This document shows, one piece after another, positions 25,101 through 37,424 of a stretch of DNA of 64,000 nt. The stretch comes from Camarhynchus parvulus (lineage: Eukaryota > Chordata > Aves > Passeriformes > Thraupidae). Where the stretch lies: contig NC_044573.1 in the NCBI RefSeq assembly GCF_901933205.1, positions 26,471,493 through 26,535,492 of the forward strand. The letters run 5' to 3'. Below the pieces are notes generated by a model. That model ran no database searches and was not told the DNA's origin. It saw only the letters and a program-made list of their open reading frames with translations. How positions within the stretch are numbered: position 1 is the stretch's first letter; each line of letters opens with the position of its first letter. The position numbers and the translations under genes are program-made.

Positions 25101-27401
25101 TGTCTTTATCTCTTTGAATAGAATAAAACATGATTTTGACTTTAAAATTGTCATCCTTGATGGGTAGTAGTTCATATGGGTTTATTAGTTCAAGTGTTAC
25201 ATCTAATCAGATCATTTATCCTAAGTTACCCAGTCACTGCTCAGACAGGAGACCTCTGAAGCATTCACACTGCTGGGAAAATCAAAAGATAAGTGGCCAG
25301 CACATGTCCTGCATGAGAGGTAGTCGCTATTCCTTCTCTGTATCAGAGATTTTCTGCTGGTGGAGCAGCCATCTTTCTGATGAGATTTAGAATTGGAATT
25401 TTGTCTTTTTTGGTCATTGCCAGTGCAGTGTGGAGTGTGGCACCTACTGTCAGGAGCTTTTGGATAGCTGCTGTGCCCCTGCTCTCATGTAGCTAAAGAC
25501 AAGAGGCTTGGGTAGTCTAGACAGAAAAAAAGGAGCCTCTGAAACCTAATGGAATTTCTGTGTATTTAGCCGAACAGGACAGCTGTAGTTCTGGGTGTTC
25601 TTCTTTCCTACTACTGTAGTTTCCTCAGTAATCTGAAATGGAAGAGTCTACCCTGGAAAAAAGTCAGAAAAGTTTAAAATAATATGTCCCAGAGTCTTAG
25701 GAGCTGCAGGCTAAATAAACAGAATCCCACCCATATAATTACTGCATTTTAGATTATGCATTTAGCAGCCAATCTGAACATTTTTCCTTTTATCTTCATG
25801 ATTTTTTAATGTTCAAAGTCAAATAATAGCTGCACTCTGTTTCTTTCATATATTCTCCTTACCTTGCAGATCTTCCTTCTTTTCTCAGCTTCTCTGCTAG
25901 GAGACAGGCACAGCCCTTCATACCTTCATCCTGAGCCCTCATGATGCAACTGTGGGATGGTTCATGCTCTTGGCCTACAGAGTATTCACAGTGCAAGTCC
26001 ATTAAAATAGCAATAGTAGCAGAAATGTGGCCAGACCTGTTTTGTCTTAGCAAATGGAACCTTGCAAAATAGTCATAGCTTCAGGAAGAAAGTGCCTAAG
26101 TTGCTAAGGAGGGCTTCTCAAATCTTTCTTTTGAAAAGAAGCACTTGTTACAAGTGCCACCTTGGCTTAATCCACTCACTTTTGTTCCCTGTGATTTGTT
26201 TAATCTCACTTCTTCAGTTGGTTTGTTAGAGACCTGTTAGCATATCCTTGCAATTGTAGATTGCTCCTTGCTTGCCCTGTTAATAAATTGGGTGATTTAC
26301 ATCTATGCTGCCAAAACTACATGGAATTGTTTATAAATCAGAGAAAGTAAAAACTTCTCTTTCCTCCTTTGGTCTTGAAGTCATATTTTAAGACACAGTA
26401 GGCTTTTAAATCTAAGCAAATACCTTTGGCTGTTGTTTCAGAAGTGCTTGGGATTCCCTACTGGCAGCACAGTTAATTTTAATCAATAGAATTTACGTGC
26501 ACCAATGCTTGGACCCTTTTTTAGATGTACTCTTCTGTGTTCTGTTCCATCCAGCACCTTCACAAGTCTTAGTGATTTCTAGAATAAGTATCTATGGGAA
26601 TTGCCTCTGATAGGTTTTGAGGAATTTGTCATTTTACCCTTTTAACTTAAACAAGGAAATAATACTTTTCACAAATATGTTCAATATGAAAACCTGAAAA
26701 TAATACATTTTCTATTTGTTTTAACCTACTTGAGAGTTTATTTGCCCTTGATAGATAGTAAAAGTGTGAGGGTAGTCACATTTCTTTTACATATAACTAC
26801 AGGTCGGAATTTGAATTCTACTTTTTGCAAATACTCACCTTCTTCTGCTTTACTGAGTATTCCTGTGGCAAATTATTTGTGTGTGTGTGAAAATACCATG
26901 GTAGGACATGGAGAACAAGAAAAATGTAGACACAGTTGCAATGTAATGCTTTTAAGAATTAAGATGGAATTTCATTCTTATTTTGCAGGTTTTGCCCAAA
27001 TTACTTGGGAAAAACCTCATAAAGTCCAAAGCCATGTCCCTCATGCCTCTTAAGCAATTCAGAGTTACATGAGTCACATACATTTCATGTCTGGTCTTTT
27101 GTACCAAGTAAATATTTCAAATGTAAACAATATAAATATATATATATGTGTGTGTTTGTTAAGTCCATATCCCTTTCCTTTTAATGGAATTCTGTAGATA
27201 GAGGTTGTGGATTTTTGTTTGTCTGCGCTTAGAAAATATTTGGTTTACAAGTGACAGTCTCTTGCATTTACACAGACCTTTATTTCCCTATATCTATCAA
27301 GTTCATACAAACAGTGTAGGTGAAGGTTGCTGTGACTATTTTACAACTGGGAGAAAGAAAACTGTTTAGTGTCTCAGTAGAGCTGATGAATAAAACACAT
27401 T

Positions 27402-27404
<3 letters not shown>

Positions 27405-27443
<39 letters not shown>
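27405..27443. repeat. (TA)n microsatellite, about 19 units
   Basis: An uninterrupted TA run of 39 bp in the last PRKCE intron, about 1.2 kb before the last exon. A shorter TATA/TGTG patch lies near 27,131-27,156. Likely length-variable between individuals. Confidence 0.95.
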
Positions 27444-27446
<3 letters not shown>

Positions 27447-28531
27447 ATAGAAAAGTTTACCTACATTGAAAGGTGGTATATATCCCATTTTGAATATATT
27501 AATATATTTATGATGTATGACTTTGTCATTTATCATTTTACTTTGCAAGTCAAATAGCTGTTCTATTTCCAGTATCATTTAATCTCAGACATGGGCAGGA
27601 AGAACACGAAGCTCATTTTCAATGTGTCATTGTGCCTCCATTAAGGATCACCCAGGTAATCACTAGTTTCCATGACACAAAGAGAAAAGAGACAGCCTAA
27701 ATAAAAATGTTTGTTCCAATTCCCTGAACCTGTACATGCCTGAAATGTGCTGCCAACATGGAAAATGTGAACACTGCAGGTTCAAAGGAATGACCATGGA
27801 GAACGTTTTCTGCTGTAGTCTAGAGTGTTTTTTTCAAGTAAGTGGTCACAGATAGTCACTGTTGTGAGTGTCATGAGGACAGCAAATCAGCCTCCCCAAC
27901 TCTCTCTCTTAATACCTCTTGTCCCAAAATATGCACAGCTGCACTTTGTTGGCCCAACTTTGCTGATGGAGTGAGGTGCTTTAGACTTGTGTGGGAAAAA
28001 TCCTGATGCCATTGAAATAAAGAGTTCTGAGGTGGATTTCTCTGGAGACAGGATTTCACATTTTGCATGGTGCTCTCAATTACATATGGCTGCATTAGGA
28101 AATCTGCATTGCCAATGGTGAGCTCAAGGGTTTTGGATTGAGAGCTGTTGGAAGCTTTACCTCAGATTTTTAAACATGGGTGTAGCCTATATCACTTGTA
28201 GTGATATAAAGAAATGCTTAACTTAGACTTGAAACACTGGGTGTGTTTGGGGGAAATCAATTAAATCAGTTCACTCTGTGACTCTGAAATGAGATATGAT
28301 TATGTTCAAATCCAAGAGGAAACAGCCATACCGCCTACTATGCCAAAGCCTTTTTAAAACTAGTCCTAATCTCAGCTTCTTGCTTTACCATCATACTGCT
28401 ATTCCTTCACCTGGCAGAGACCGTGAGTCTCTGGGACCTCATTTGTAGTTCTGCTTCTGTGGCCTCTCCTAAACTCATTTATACTTCTTGCTCCTGTAGC
28501 TTCTCTCATATGTCTGTTATTATTTGTGTGA

Positions 28532-28807
<276 letters not shown>

Positions 28808-29695
28808 ACAACGTTAGGCTGACGGATGAATGATGCTACAAGAAGTGATTCTGAAGACATCATCAATTTACTGAGACTCAGTAGATCAAGAACTACTTCT
28901 TTTACCCTGAGCCCATATCCCAAGTTAAAATATGTATTTATTGGTTTTTTTCCTTTAATCTTCTGACCTGAAAGCACTCTTAATTTCTGTCTCACAAAGC
29001 AATGCAAAATAATTTTGTCTCAGAAATTGTGGATGTAACACACTGCCATATATTTGCAACTTTTATTTTATTCCTAAGAATAGGAATTCCCAGAGGACAA
29101 AATTGTATCTTTTCCATAGGAAATGAAGCTATGCTATTGAAAGCAATTTAGCAGACCATGTTCTGTAATCATCTTATATAATTAAGCTAAGCAGGTGAGA
29201 ACTGCTTCTTCTGCAGTGGTGGTTATGGTGAGATTTGTACTCAGATGCCCTTTGGAAGGCAAAGTCTGCCTTCATGGAGGTGTAATCCTCAATTATTTTT
29301 TTGTGGAGAGGTACAAACTATGAAGTTGTCCAGAAAAAGAAGCACATCACTTAAGGCTTTCAGTGAACTTCCTCATACAATATACAAGAAGCTCTTATGA
29401 ATTAGAGACAAAAAGATAACGGATATTTAAAGCAAGAAACAGATGCTACATGGATAGATATTAAAGGGCTAAAGAATAAAAAGCCTACAGTACTTTACTC
29501 AGCTATATATAGCTATTTTTCAGTTTTTCAGACAATTTGATGTACTATCCATGTTACCAAATTTAACATCCTTTTAAATGAACCATTAATGTGACGGCAA
29601 TCTTGCAAATGTTTACAGTTAATTTTACATAAAAAATTAATTATAAACATTATAAATTTGCCTTTTCCATAGTAGCTAAGTTGGTAAATAATTTC

Positions 29696-29712
29696 TTATT
29701 TATATTTATTTT
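29696..29712 (+). promoter_or_regulatory. AU-rich element candidate in PRKCE 3' UTR
   Basis: Overlapping ATTTA-like pentamers (TTATTTATATTTATTTT) resemble a class of mRNA stability elements. Position and composition fit; function is inferred only. Confidence 0.4.
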
Positions 29713-30048
29713 CTCAGCAGTGTGTTACTTTTGCACACTTTTACAAAACCATAATACTACTGTGTTTGTTGGGTTTTATGTTTAAAATCTAAAGAGAAAT
29801 CTGCTTTTAGAAGACACAAAATAAGGCTACACATACATTATGTGGAGATGTGTTAAAAAACTGAAGATCAAACATTCACAAACTGACATTATTCAAAGCT
29901 GTAAATTGTTTTTTTTTTTGTGTATGAATTGAAATGGTAACTCATGTGGACAATATTACTAATGTGAAGTTACCTCCTGTAGATACGCAAACAGTGTTAT
30001 GTACTTATATTTCCAGGAGTACCCTGTGATTTGGTTTTGGTTTTAATC

Positions 30049-30078
30049 TTTTTTTTTTTTTTGTTTTTTTTTTTTTTT
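30049..30078 (+). repeat. U-rich tract in PRKCE 3' UTR
   Basis: Thirty bases that are all T except a G at 30,063, preceded by GGTTTTGGTTTTAATC. In the transcript this is a long U run, which could bind U-tract proteins. It is also a place where sequencing and assembly often miscount. Confidence 0.85.
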
Positions 30079-31845
30079 GTGTACATGTATCGCTGAGGTA
30101 ATTTTATTATATATTTTACTGGACTGAGTGAGCGGTCATTGGAATCCATTTTAATTGTTGCACATGGATTTCCAGCTGCACAAAAATATATATACTTGTG
30201 ATTGGCAAAGTGGCACTAAAGAAGCTTTTTTGCCTTTTGTACAGGTGAGATTTTGTATATAGTGTTTGCTGCAAGGCCTGTGGAATTCATTGAATATAGA
30301 GGTATCAACTGCTGCATGTTCAGGCATACTATTAAAATGTTAGTCTATGAAAGAATAATTATAATAATGTCCATGTGCAATACTCTTGTATGTGTATTGG
30401 TTCAAGTTACTGTCAGAAAGATGAGGTTTTTGTTATAAAAGACGTAGACATATATTAAGCTATACTAAATCTCTTGTATAGTTCTCTTCAACTCTATTAT
30501 GACATGATAGAGCTCAGAAAGAGAAAGGAATGTTACAAATCGTGGTGGACAAAGTGTGAATCATTGGCTTTAAGAGATAATATTGGTCTCAAGCAGATGA
30601 ATTAGTTTGTGTCAGTTTTGCGTCTGGCTGCTCATAGCCTGTTACTGATGACACCATTCAGTTCCATTTTGTTTTGTTTTTAAAACTCAGGTGTAATTAT
30701 TATATATATTCTTATGATTATTTCAAAATATTAAATATTATGATATATCAATTAATGTGTTGTCTGGCCTACAGGTGTAATAAGGATCAAGCCTTTAGTT
30801 TAATTTAATTTATCTTCAGTAATCTTTTGTACTGGGAAAAGACTAGCTTCTGGAGCTGAGTACCAGCACAGAAACATCTTAATGATTGCATCATCTCAAT
30901 GTTTAAATCTCTTTCTCTCTTAGAAATATATTGTAGAGCTGCCCATCAATTTGTGTCTCACCACTGGCTCTGTTTATTTCTCATCACAGTTAGCTTTTGA
31001 CATCCAGGCAAGAACTGATCACAATGCTAAGGCGTTCTTTTCCATGGGTGAGTAGACTGCTAGGAAGGCAAGTTATGGGATCGTGCACTACTGTTTGTCC
31101 AACCAGGGGACTTTACACAGAGCTCTGAGCATTTCTTTTGAAGGAATAAAAGCATCCCATACAGCTGTTGTGCACAAGCTATGTAGTCTGTATTCCCCTC
31201 TCTAACATGAAGATAATTAGCAAACGTCCATATGTCGAGAGGCCTCAGTGCCTGCAGAGTTGGGTAGGGTGCTAAGAGAAAAGTGAAGGAGATAGAAACT
31301 ATTGCATGGGCAGATATTTCTTCCGAATAAATAGTTAGATTCTCTGCCTTGGGTTTACATCAGAAGGTCTGTCTGTTACCTTGAACATTTTTTAAAGATA
31401 ATTCTTAAAAAAGGACATTCTGTTACATTTCTGCCTGTTCTGTAGAATCTTTTCTGTTCCTTCTTTGTAAAATGAGTGCAAAATGCCAAAATTATTATTC
31501 ATAATAATAAAGAATACATTGTTTTTTGTTTTTCCTCCCAATCAGACTTTAAAAATGGAAATAAATTTTTTCTCTCCATAGGATGAAAAATAATTCTCTC
31601 CAAATAGGCCTAAAATTACCTCTTTTTAAATTATGTGCAGAATAGTTCTGGCTAAATACAAAATGTATTCAGATGGGGGGGTAGGGTTTTTTTTTAATTG
31701 TGAGGATTTATTTGTACAGAATTTTTTTCTTATGGATGTAATTTGAATCTCTTGCCACTCATTAGTGTTATTTCATCGTAAACATTATTACTGTGCCAAA
31801 TGTACTGTATTCAAAAGGATGTGAATGTGTATTGTTTTGGAACCT

Positions 31846-31851
31846 AATAAA
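31846..31851 (+). terminator. PRKCE: Poly(A) signal AATAAA, likely main PRKCE 3' end
   Basis: A canonical hexamer with TGTA upstream at 31,801 and a T-rich tract starting about 20 bp downstream (near 31,870). That is the standard layout of a vertebrate cleavage site. Cleavage is expected at about 31,865-31,870. Several earlier AATAAA copies exist, but this is the last before clearly intergenic sequence. Confidence 0.7.
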
Positions 31852-31870
31852 TACAATGATGTTAAATCTT

Positions 31871-34800
31871 ATTTTTTTCCCCAAAGTTTTCCTGAGTATT
31901 TCCTAATGAGGAAGAAAGAAAGATGAAGGATGAGTATTTTTCCTGCTACGTGTTGTACAAAATTTCATAAGCTTGTCTTTTAGGAGTGAACATTTTGCAA
32001 AGGAAGGATTTGCTACCAAGAGCCTCACCTGTGAAGCACTACACACTCCAAGAGAAACACAGGTAACACTGTGTGATCACTATTTTTCTTGGGTAATACA
32101 ACACTTACCTCAAAAACAGCATGCAGGTGAGTTTACATATTTTTTCTGCTTACTGGCTACATCATGTTCAGTGAGTTCTGACTGATCCCAGCATTCTGCT
32201 TAGCTGGGTTGTTAAAACTCATTTCAGTAGGGCACTTGGAGTACAAACATACTGCACTGCTTTAGTCTTGCATTGGATGAATAGAAGGATTAATAGTATG
32301 CATAAATTTAGCTAAGGGTCATAAAAGCTTAATAAATTATTCAATTAACTTAATATGTCAATATGACATTGACTGAAATATTTTATTATTTCATCATATT
32401 TCACTTCGCAGATTAAATATTTTCCAGTTCCATGGTCTGAAATTCTTAGCTTCAGTAGATCATCTATCAGCATACTCTGGGAGTAAATCCAGTTAACATC
32501 TCCAGTTAGTATACCTAAGTAGTAGGTATACTAACTAGCTTTAAAATATATATATATTAGTTGTGTTTTCTGTTCAAATTGCAGCTTTTGCATAAACCTC
32601 CATTTTTTTTCTTTGTGCTGAGTCTTCTCAAAGTCACTGAATGCGTTTGGTGCCTATAAGCATATTCCAGTTCCTGTGTGTTGACAGCATTAGCATAATC
32701 TTTGCCACACAGATTTTACCAGTTAAACAACCATGTAACTTGGATTTTCTGATTGTGTGTTGCAGCCTTACAAGCATATGGAGGCTTAACTTCATCTCAC
32801 AAACAATAAGCATTGCTGGCCTCCAAACAGATCGATTCATATCATGTTTTCTTGTAATGCTGTAAAACTGATGTCTGTTAGGAACAGTTTTTATCCTTGC
32901 TGATGGACTGCAGAATTTGGGAAGACAACAGTCTTTTGAGTTGCAGTTTCATTGGCTGTCCATGTTATAAATGTGGTACTAAGTGTCCAGGAAGAGTCTC
33001 AGCAGGAAGTATCTGTCTGCTTCTGTGGCCTTCCAGAGACAGGATCTGTCAGATCATTTTATAATCAAAAAGATTTTTAGCTTCCTGGTAGTCTAGTAAG
33101 TTACATGATGAAATAAATATGAAACTTTCTTTTGATTAATTTTGATAATCAGTTTTGAACAATTTCAACGTCTGGCATGCAAAATATTCTGTGGGAAAGA
33201 GCTAGAGAGATCAACTAACAATTATGTTGAAAATTACCTCTATCTGTTTGTTCTGACCCAATCATAAGTCCATTTTATGCTGTCTGGGTCTTTATTTGAA
33301 AGAGGATAAATAATTTTTTTTGCTATTCACCTTTTTTCATGCCACTCAGAATTTTAGAAGTCACTGATACATCCTCCCTCAGCCATTTTTCTTTCACACT
33401 GAAAAGTCTTGCCCTGTCTGTCAAAAGGTTTCATAAAGACACATCTCATATTTTTGGTCATCTGTATCAACTTTCATTGAATCTTTTCTAGTTCTACTGT
33501 ATCCCTTTTGAAGACAGGGAGTAGAATTACATGTAATTTTCAGTTGTGGATGCAGTGTGGATTATTACAATGACTACTACTGTGTTCGGTTTTGTTTTCT
33601 GTTACATTTTTACATTTTCTTTTCTTAATCCAAGTTTGTTCTCAATTATTTCACAGGTTGTCCCAGATTAGAGTCAGTTGTAAATCTAATATGTATGCTT
33701 TCTGTCTGATCATCCACTCATAATCAAAACAGGTTCTGTGCAGGACACGATGGAAATATGTCAAATAGGAATTTAACAATTTGCAAAATGCTCTTTGGTG
33801 CAGGCTTCCCTTTTAGCAGTAAACCTTTGATGATCACCTTCTCAGTATGGTTTTCCTGCTGTTCTCATACTCCCTATATATAGCTGTGTTTAGACTGTCT
33901 TTCCCTAGCTTGCTTATATTGTATGTAACAAATATTTTTTTCAAAATCAAGATACAGGACATGCTCTTCTCCCCTTCTATCAATGCAAACTCCCACTGTG
34001 TTCTGGAGTACACAGTATCCTCTCTTTTGACCTATCAGCAACAGTGAAGGGGAGGAAGATAAAGGCTTTCTTAGCACATTGGGAAAGTGCATGTATGTGC
34101 CAAAATAGTTTCCACTCTCTCTTTCCTTTTACCTCATCATTGCTGTAGAATCAGGAGATAAGAGCAACAGCTTAAGTTGAAACTCAAATTGCCACTATAA
34201 ATATTGTGAAATGATTATGCAAGACTATCCAAAATTTGGAAAAGCATTAAAGAACTTTAGCGTTTGTACACAGATGTTTAATCCTTGCAAAAATCAATTA
34301 GGAAAAAAGTCGTTGACCTGGAGTCTATTGCTGTCTGGGCACTGGATTGAGAACTGAATTGGGCATTGCATACACTTGTCATCACTATTCAACACTACCA
34401 GTTTGATCTAGTGTCTTGTGTCCTGAAGGAAGCAGCTTGAAGATAAGACTTGTAGTCACATCAAGAGTCAGGGCTGGGCAGAAGCTCGTCTGTGCAGATG
34501 GACACTCTCATTCCTCCAGACCTCTTAAGACAAAATGTTACCCAGAGCTGCCATGCATCTAGGACCAGTGCCACTGAGAGGAAAGGAAGGAACAGAAGTC
34601 CTGCTTTTGGGCTGCACTAGCTGTTAAGTTAATTGGGTCATCTTATGTACTCTTGAAAACCTTTTAGGAGTGTGCCAGATACTCCTCGAGTGGCAGTAAA
34701 GGCACCTCTGCTCATACATCAGATGGAACATCAACATGAAAAATATGTTTAAATGTCAGAAATGCATTTCTACTTGCACTTTCCCATAGCAAAAAAATGA

Positions 34801-35146
34801 GTACAGTTGCCTAAGCGGCCCCTTGGTTTTCACTGACATAAGTGGTTAGGAGCTTGAGACTTCAAAATTGTGCAAAGGGAGAGATACTATTATGGCCATT
34901 TTGCTAATCAGAAAACTGAAATTAGGTGCCATGATGGTGGTTTGCTTCTTATTATGTTAGTATAAAGTCAGCAGAAGTGCTAGGAAAAGAGTATGGATAA
35001 AGCTCATCAGTGCCCTAATTGTCCTGATGTTTCTAAGCACAAGGTGTTTTCAAAGCTGTGCTTTGGTAATTACCTGCTGGTGGTCTCCTGTGAAAGGGTG
35101 TCACGGCTGCTTGGAGTGCCCTTCATTGCTCTTCACAATCAACAGT
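31871..35146. other. Intergenic, AT-rich, downstream of PRKCE
   Basis: No exon, RNA gene or interspersed repeat was recognised. The only clear structure is the 14-bp inverted repeat at 32,504-32,536. Open frames are below 80 codons. Confidence 0.6.
32504..32536. repeat. Perfect 14-bp inverted repeat with 5-nt loop
   Basis: The left arm AGTTAGTATACCTA (32,504-32,517) and right arm TAGGTATACTAACT (32,523-32,536) are exact reverse complements around AGTAG. It lies about 650 bp past the inferred end of PRKCE. The outer flanking bases do not pair. Confidence 0.9.
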
Positions 35147-35430
35147 GGTGTCCTCTCAGGTACAGCAGCTGATGGAAGGCTTTAAGGTAACAGACACCAG
35201 GTTCAGAGTGAATATTAGGAAGAAATTCCTTACTGTGAGGGCGGTGAGGCACTGGAAAAGCTTGCCCGGAGAAGTTGAGGATGCCCCGTCCCTGGAAGTG
35301 TTCAAGGCCAGGTTGGATGGGGCCCTGAGCAACCTGGTCTAGTGGAAGGTGTCCCCTGCCCATGGCAGGAGATTTGGAATTAAATGATCTTTGAGCTACC
35401 TTCCAACCTAGGCCATTCTATTATTCTGTG
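35147..35430 (+). mobile_element. CR1 LINE 3' end with remnant of ORF2
   Basis: The + strand reads as the last part of CR1 ORF2: a frame at 35,145-35,342 includes RVNIRKKFLTV, HWKSLPGEVEDAPSLEVFKA and RLDGALSNLV, the usual C-terminal end of the CR1 reverse-transcriptase protein. The element's short 3' UTR follows (GGTGTCCCCTGCCCATGGCA, TCTTTGAGCTACCTTCCAAC). It ends in an octamer-like CCATTCTATTATTCTGTG. The frame is still open, which suggests a fairly young copy, but it is strongly 5'-truncated and has no catalytic domain. Upstream limit approximate. Confidence 0.9.
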
Positions 35431-37190
35431 CATAAGGGAGATGGAGGGGGTTTTGTTTTACAATAGGATAAGCTTTTTATGGAAATGGTCACACCTAGGC
35501 AAAGTTTGAGAACCTCTGTGTTCTAAGAAAGCTATTTACTCAGTGTCTTGGTACATCAAAAACACATTTTCTGTTGATTTTTGGTTAATGAGCAGTGAGA
35601 AGTAGGCAAAGATATCAGGCCCATGGAGGTACATTTTTCTAAATAATGATATGGTTGATTAAGGTGAGGAGATTGAGGGTCAAAGAGATTATGCAAATCT
35701 CACTTAGGTAAATGTTTATGTTAGGGCAGGGATCGCTGTCTTGTTTAGAAGGAAATTTAAGACCTTTAATCTTTGCTTGCTGGAATAATGTGGAGACATT
35801 TTTCTTTGATTAAATTATATGCTAACCCCTTGCCTGCCAGTGCATTACAGCTGCACCCTCATTATCCTTCTTTAAAGAGTAGGAACTTGACTTCCTAGAT
35901 GTTGAATTCTGCTGGACTGAGGCCTGTTCATGGCTTATGGTTCTTCTCTACCAAAGTACAGGATTGTACAAAATCCCTCAAACACCTTCTAGCTGCTGAC
36001 CTGCACCCCTGGGAATCCCAAGATCCATCCTCCTTGAGTTGTCTCACTGGTAAACTGGTGTTCTAGAGCAGAGTTTATACCACACTTCTCCAATTTCAAA
36101 TATAGGGGCAACTTTTTAAGCAGCTGTCGTCATGAAACTCCATGTTTGAGCACTCTGAAATACAGCCTATGATGTGTGTTCCCATTGAAAGCATCTCTGT
36201 TCATAGAGAGAGCCTGCTAAAGTCAGCAGCGTGTTCAGTCTACTAAATATGGGCCAAGAAGTGCTGATCCAAAGTCCACACTGCAGTGAGTTCCTCTTGT
36301 TGACTGCATTGTCATCTTGCTGAATAGATGCAGGATTGCTGTGAGCATAAATCCCACTGCACACCACCAGTGCTGCCTTGGTTGGTAGCAGCTGCACAGG
36401 TACTGACTTTGGTGGGAGAAGAAATGGAAAACTCTGCAGAACACCAATATTCTGTCAAGGTAAAGGCTACAAAAGCAGCATTAAACCATGAGTCTTTAAC
36501 ACCACCAGACAGAATCTCCTTTCTCCAGAAGGAGTCAACTTACACAGAACATCGTCTTGATACACCCCTGTGTACTATTAGCCATTAGCCCTCTAAGTGG
36601 CCTGCACCAAGTGGTGAACTGCCAAGAGGCTCAGCTCAGTGACATTATCCTTTTTCTAATTTGCTTGCTCAGTGATAAAAGCAGCACACTGCAGGAGCAT
36701 TTTGCACTGGGTAGTATTGCTGCCATTGTATATTTGGTTGATACACTAATAGATGATCTCCAGCTGCAAGACTTCAAATGTGAGAGCTTTACTATGTTTT
36801 TGTTCTTGTTAATTTTCCTGCCTGTATTGGAAGAAGAGTCTGGGTGATGAAGAGGAATGGAGAGTATTAATTTTCATTTACTAAGCTGTCTAGAAATAAT
36901 TTGAACCACCCACACAGCTGAATGAGTAGACTTTAGAGCCAGGGAGGTTATCAACACCAATAAAAATGCAGTTGTCATGTAGTTTAGACACTGTGCATGG
37001 GCAAAAACCTTCTGGTATATTACTCATGCAAACTGCAAGTATTTCTATAACCTCTGACCCTGCTTGTAAACAGTAGATTCCAGGAATTCTGCTGGAAACC
37101 ATACATTACTAAGGCAAAATTGTACTTAGCAATAAACATGCTTCCCTTGGTGAAAGAATCTGGAAGTGGAAGAATGCAAGACCTTGAGAT
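35431..37190. other. Intergenic, nothing recognised
   Basis: Unique-looking sequence with open frames below 100 codons in several overlapping frames and no family resemblance. No repeat or RNA gene was recognised. Confidence 0.55.
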
Positions 37191-37424
37191 GCACTGCTGA
37201 TTGAGGGTGAAACCGCTGAGGCCATCTCCTGCCTAGCAGCTGGGAAAACGCCCATCCTTGCAGAGCTCCTGGTGGAAATCTGGAAAGCAGACATGGCTGC
37301 TGTGCATGAGCACCTCATTAATGTGCTATCAGGCCGGCACAGGCAGCCCTGCAGGGCCAGGGCTGAGCACACACGCCATCAAAGCTGCCTCTGGCACCAA
37401 ACGGGAAGTCATCGGAGGAATTAA
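37191..37424 (+). mobile_element. Possible decayed reverse-transcriptase (LINE) fragment
   Basis: One frame is open for 78 codons between stops and includes ETAEAISCLAAGKTP followed by AELLVEIWKAD and a Leu-rich stretch. This resembles the start of the LINE reverse-transcriptase palm, where a helix is followed by GK(A/T)PGxDGIPAE and a helix. The GxDG residues are missing, as if deleted. The fragment is short, without a start or element ends, so the family cannot be named. A chance resemblance is quite possible. Confidence 0.3.

Larger units (their letters stand above)
28808..31870 (+). other. PRKCE: PRKCE 3' untranslated region
   Basis: AT-rich sequence follows the stop for about 3 kb, to the strongest poly(A) site in view. 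A long 3' UTR of this order is known for PRKCE in mammals. It contains an AU-rich patch at 29,696-29,712, a U-rich tract at 30,049-30,078, and several AATAAA hexamers (29,475; 31,145; 31,326; 31,506; 31,846) that could give shorter isoforms. The 3' limit is inferred from the last hexamer, not observed. Confidence 0.75.
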
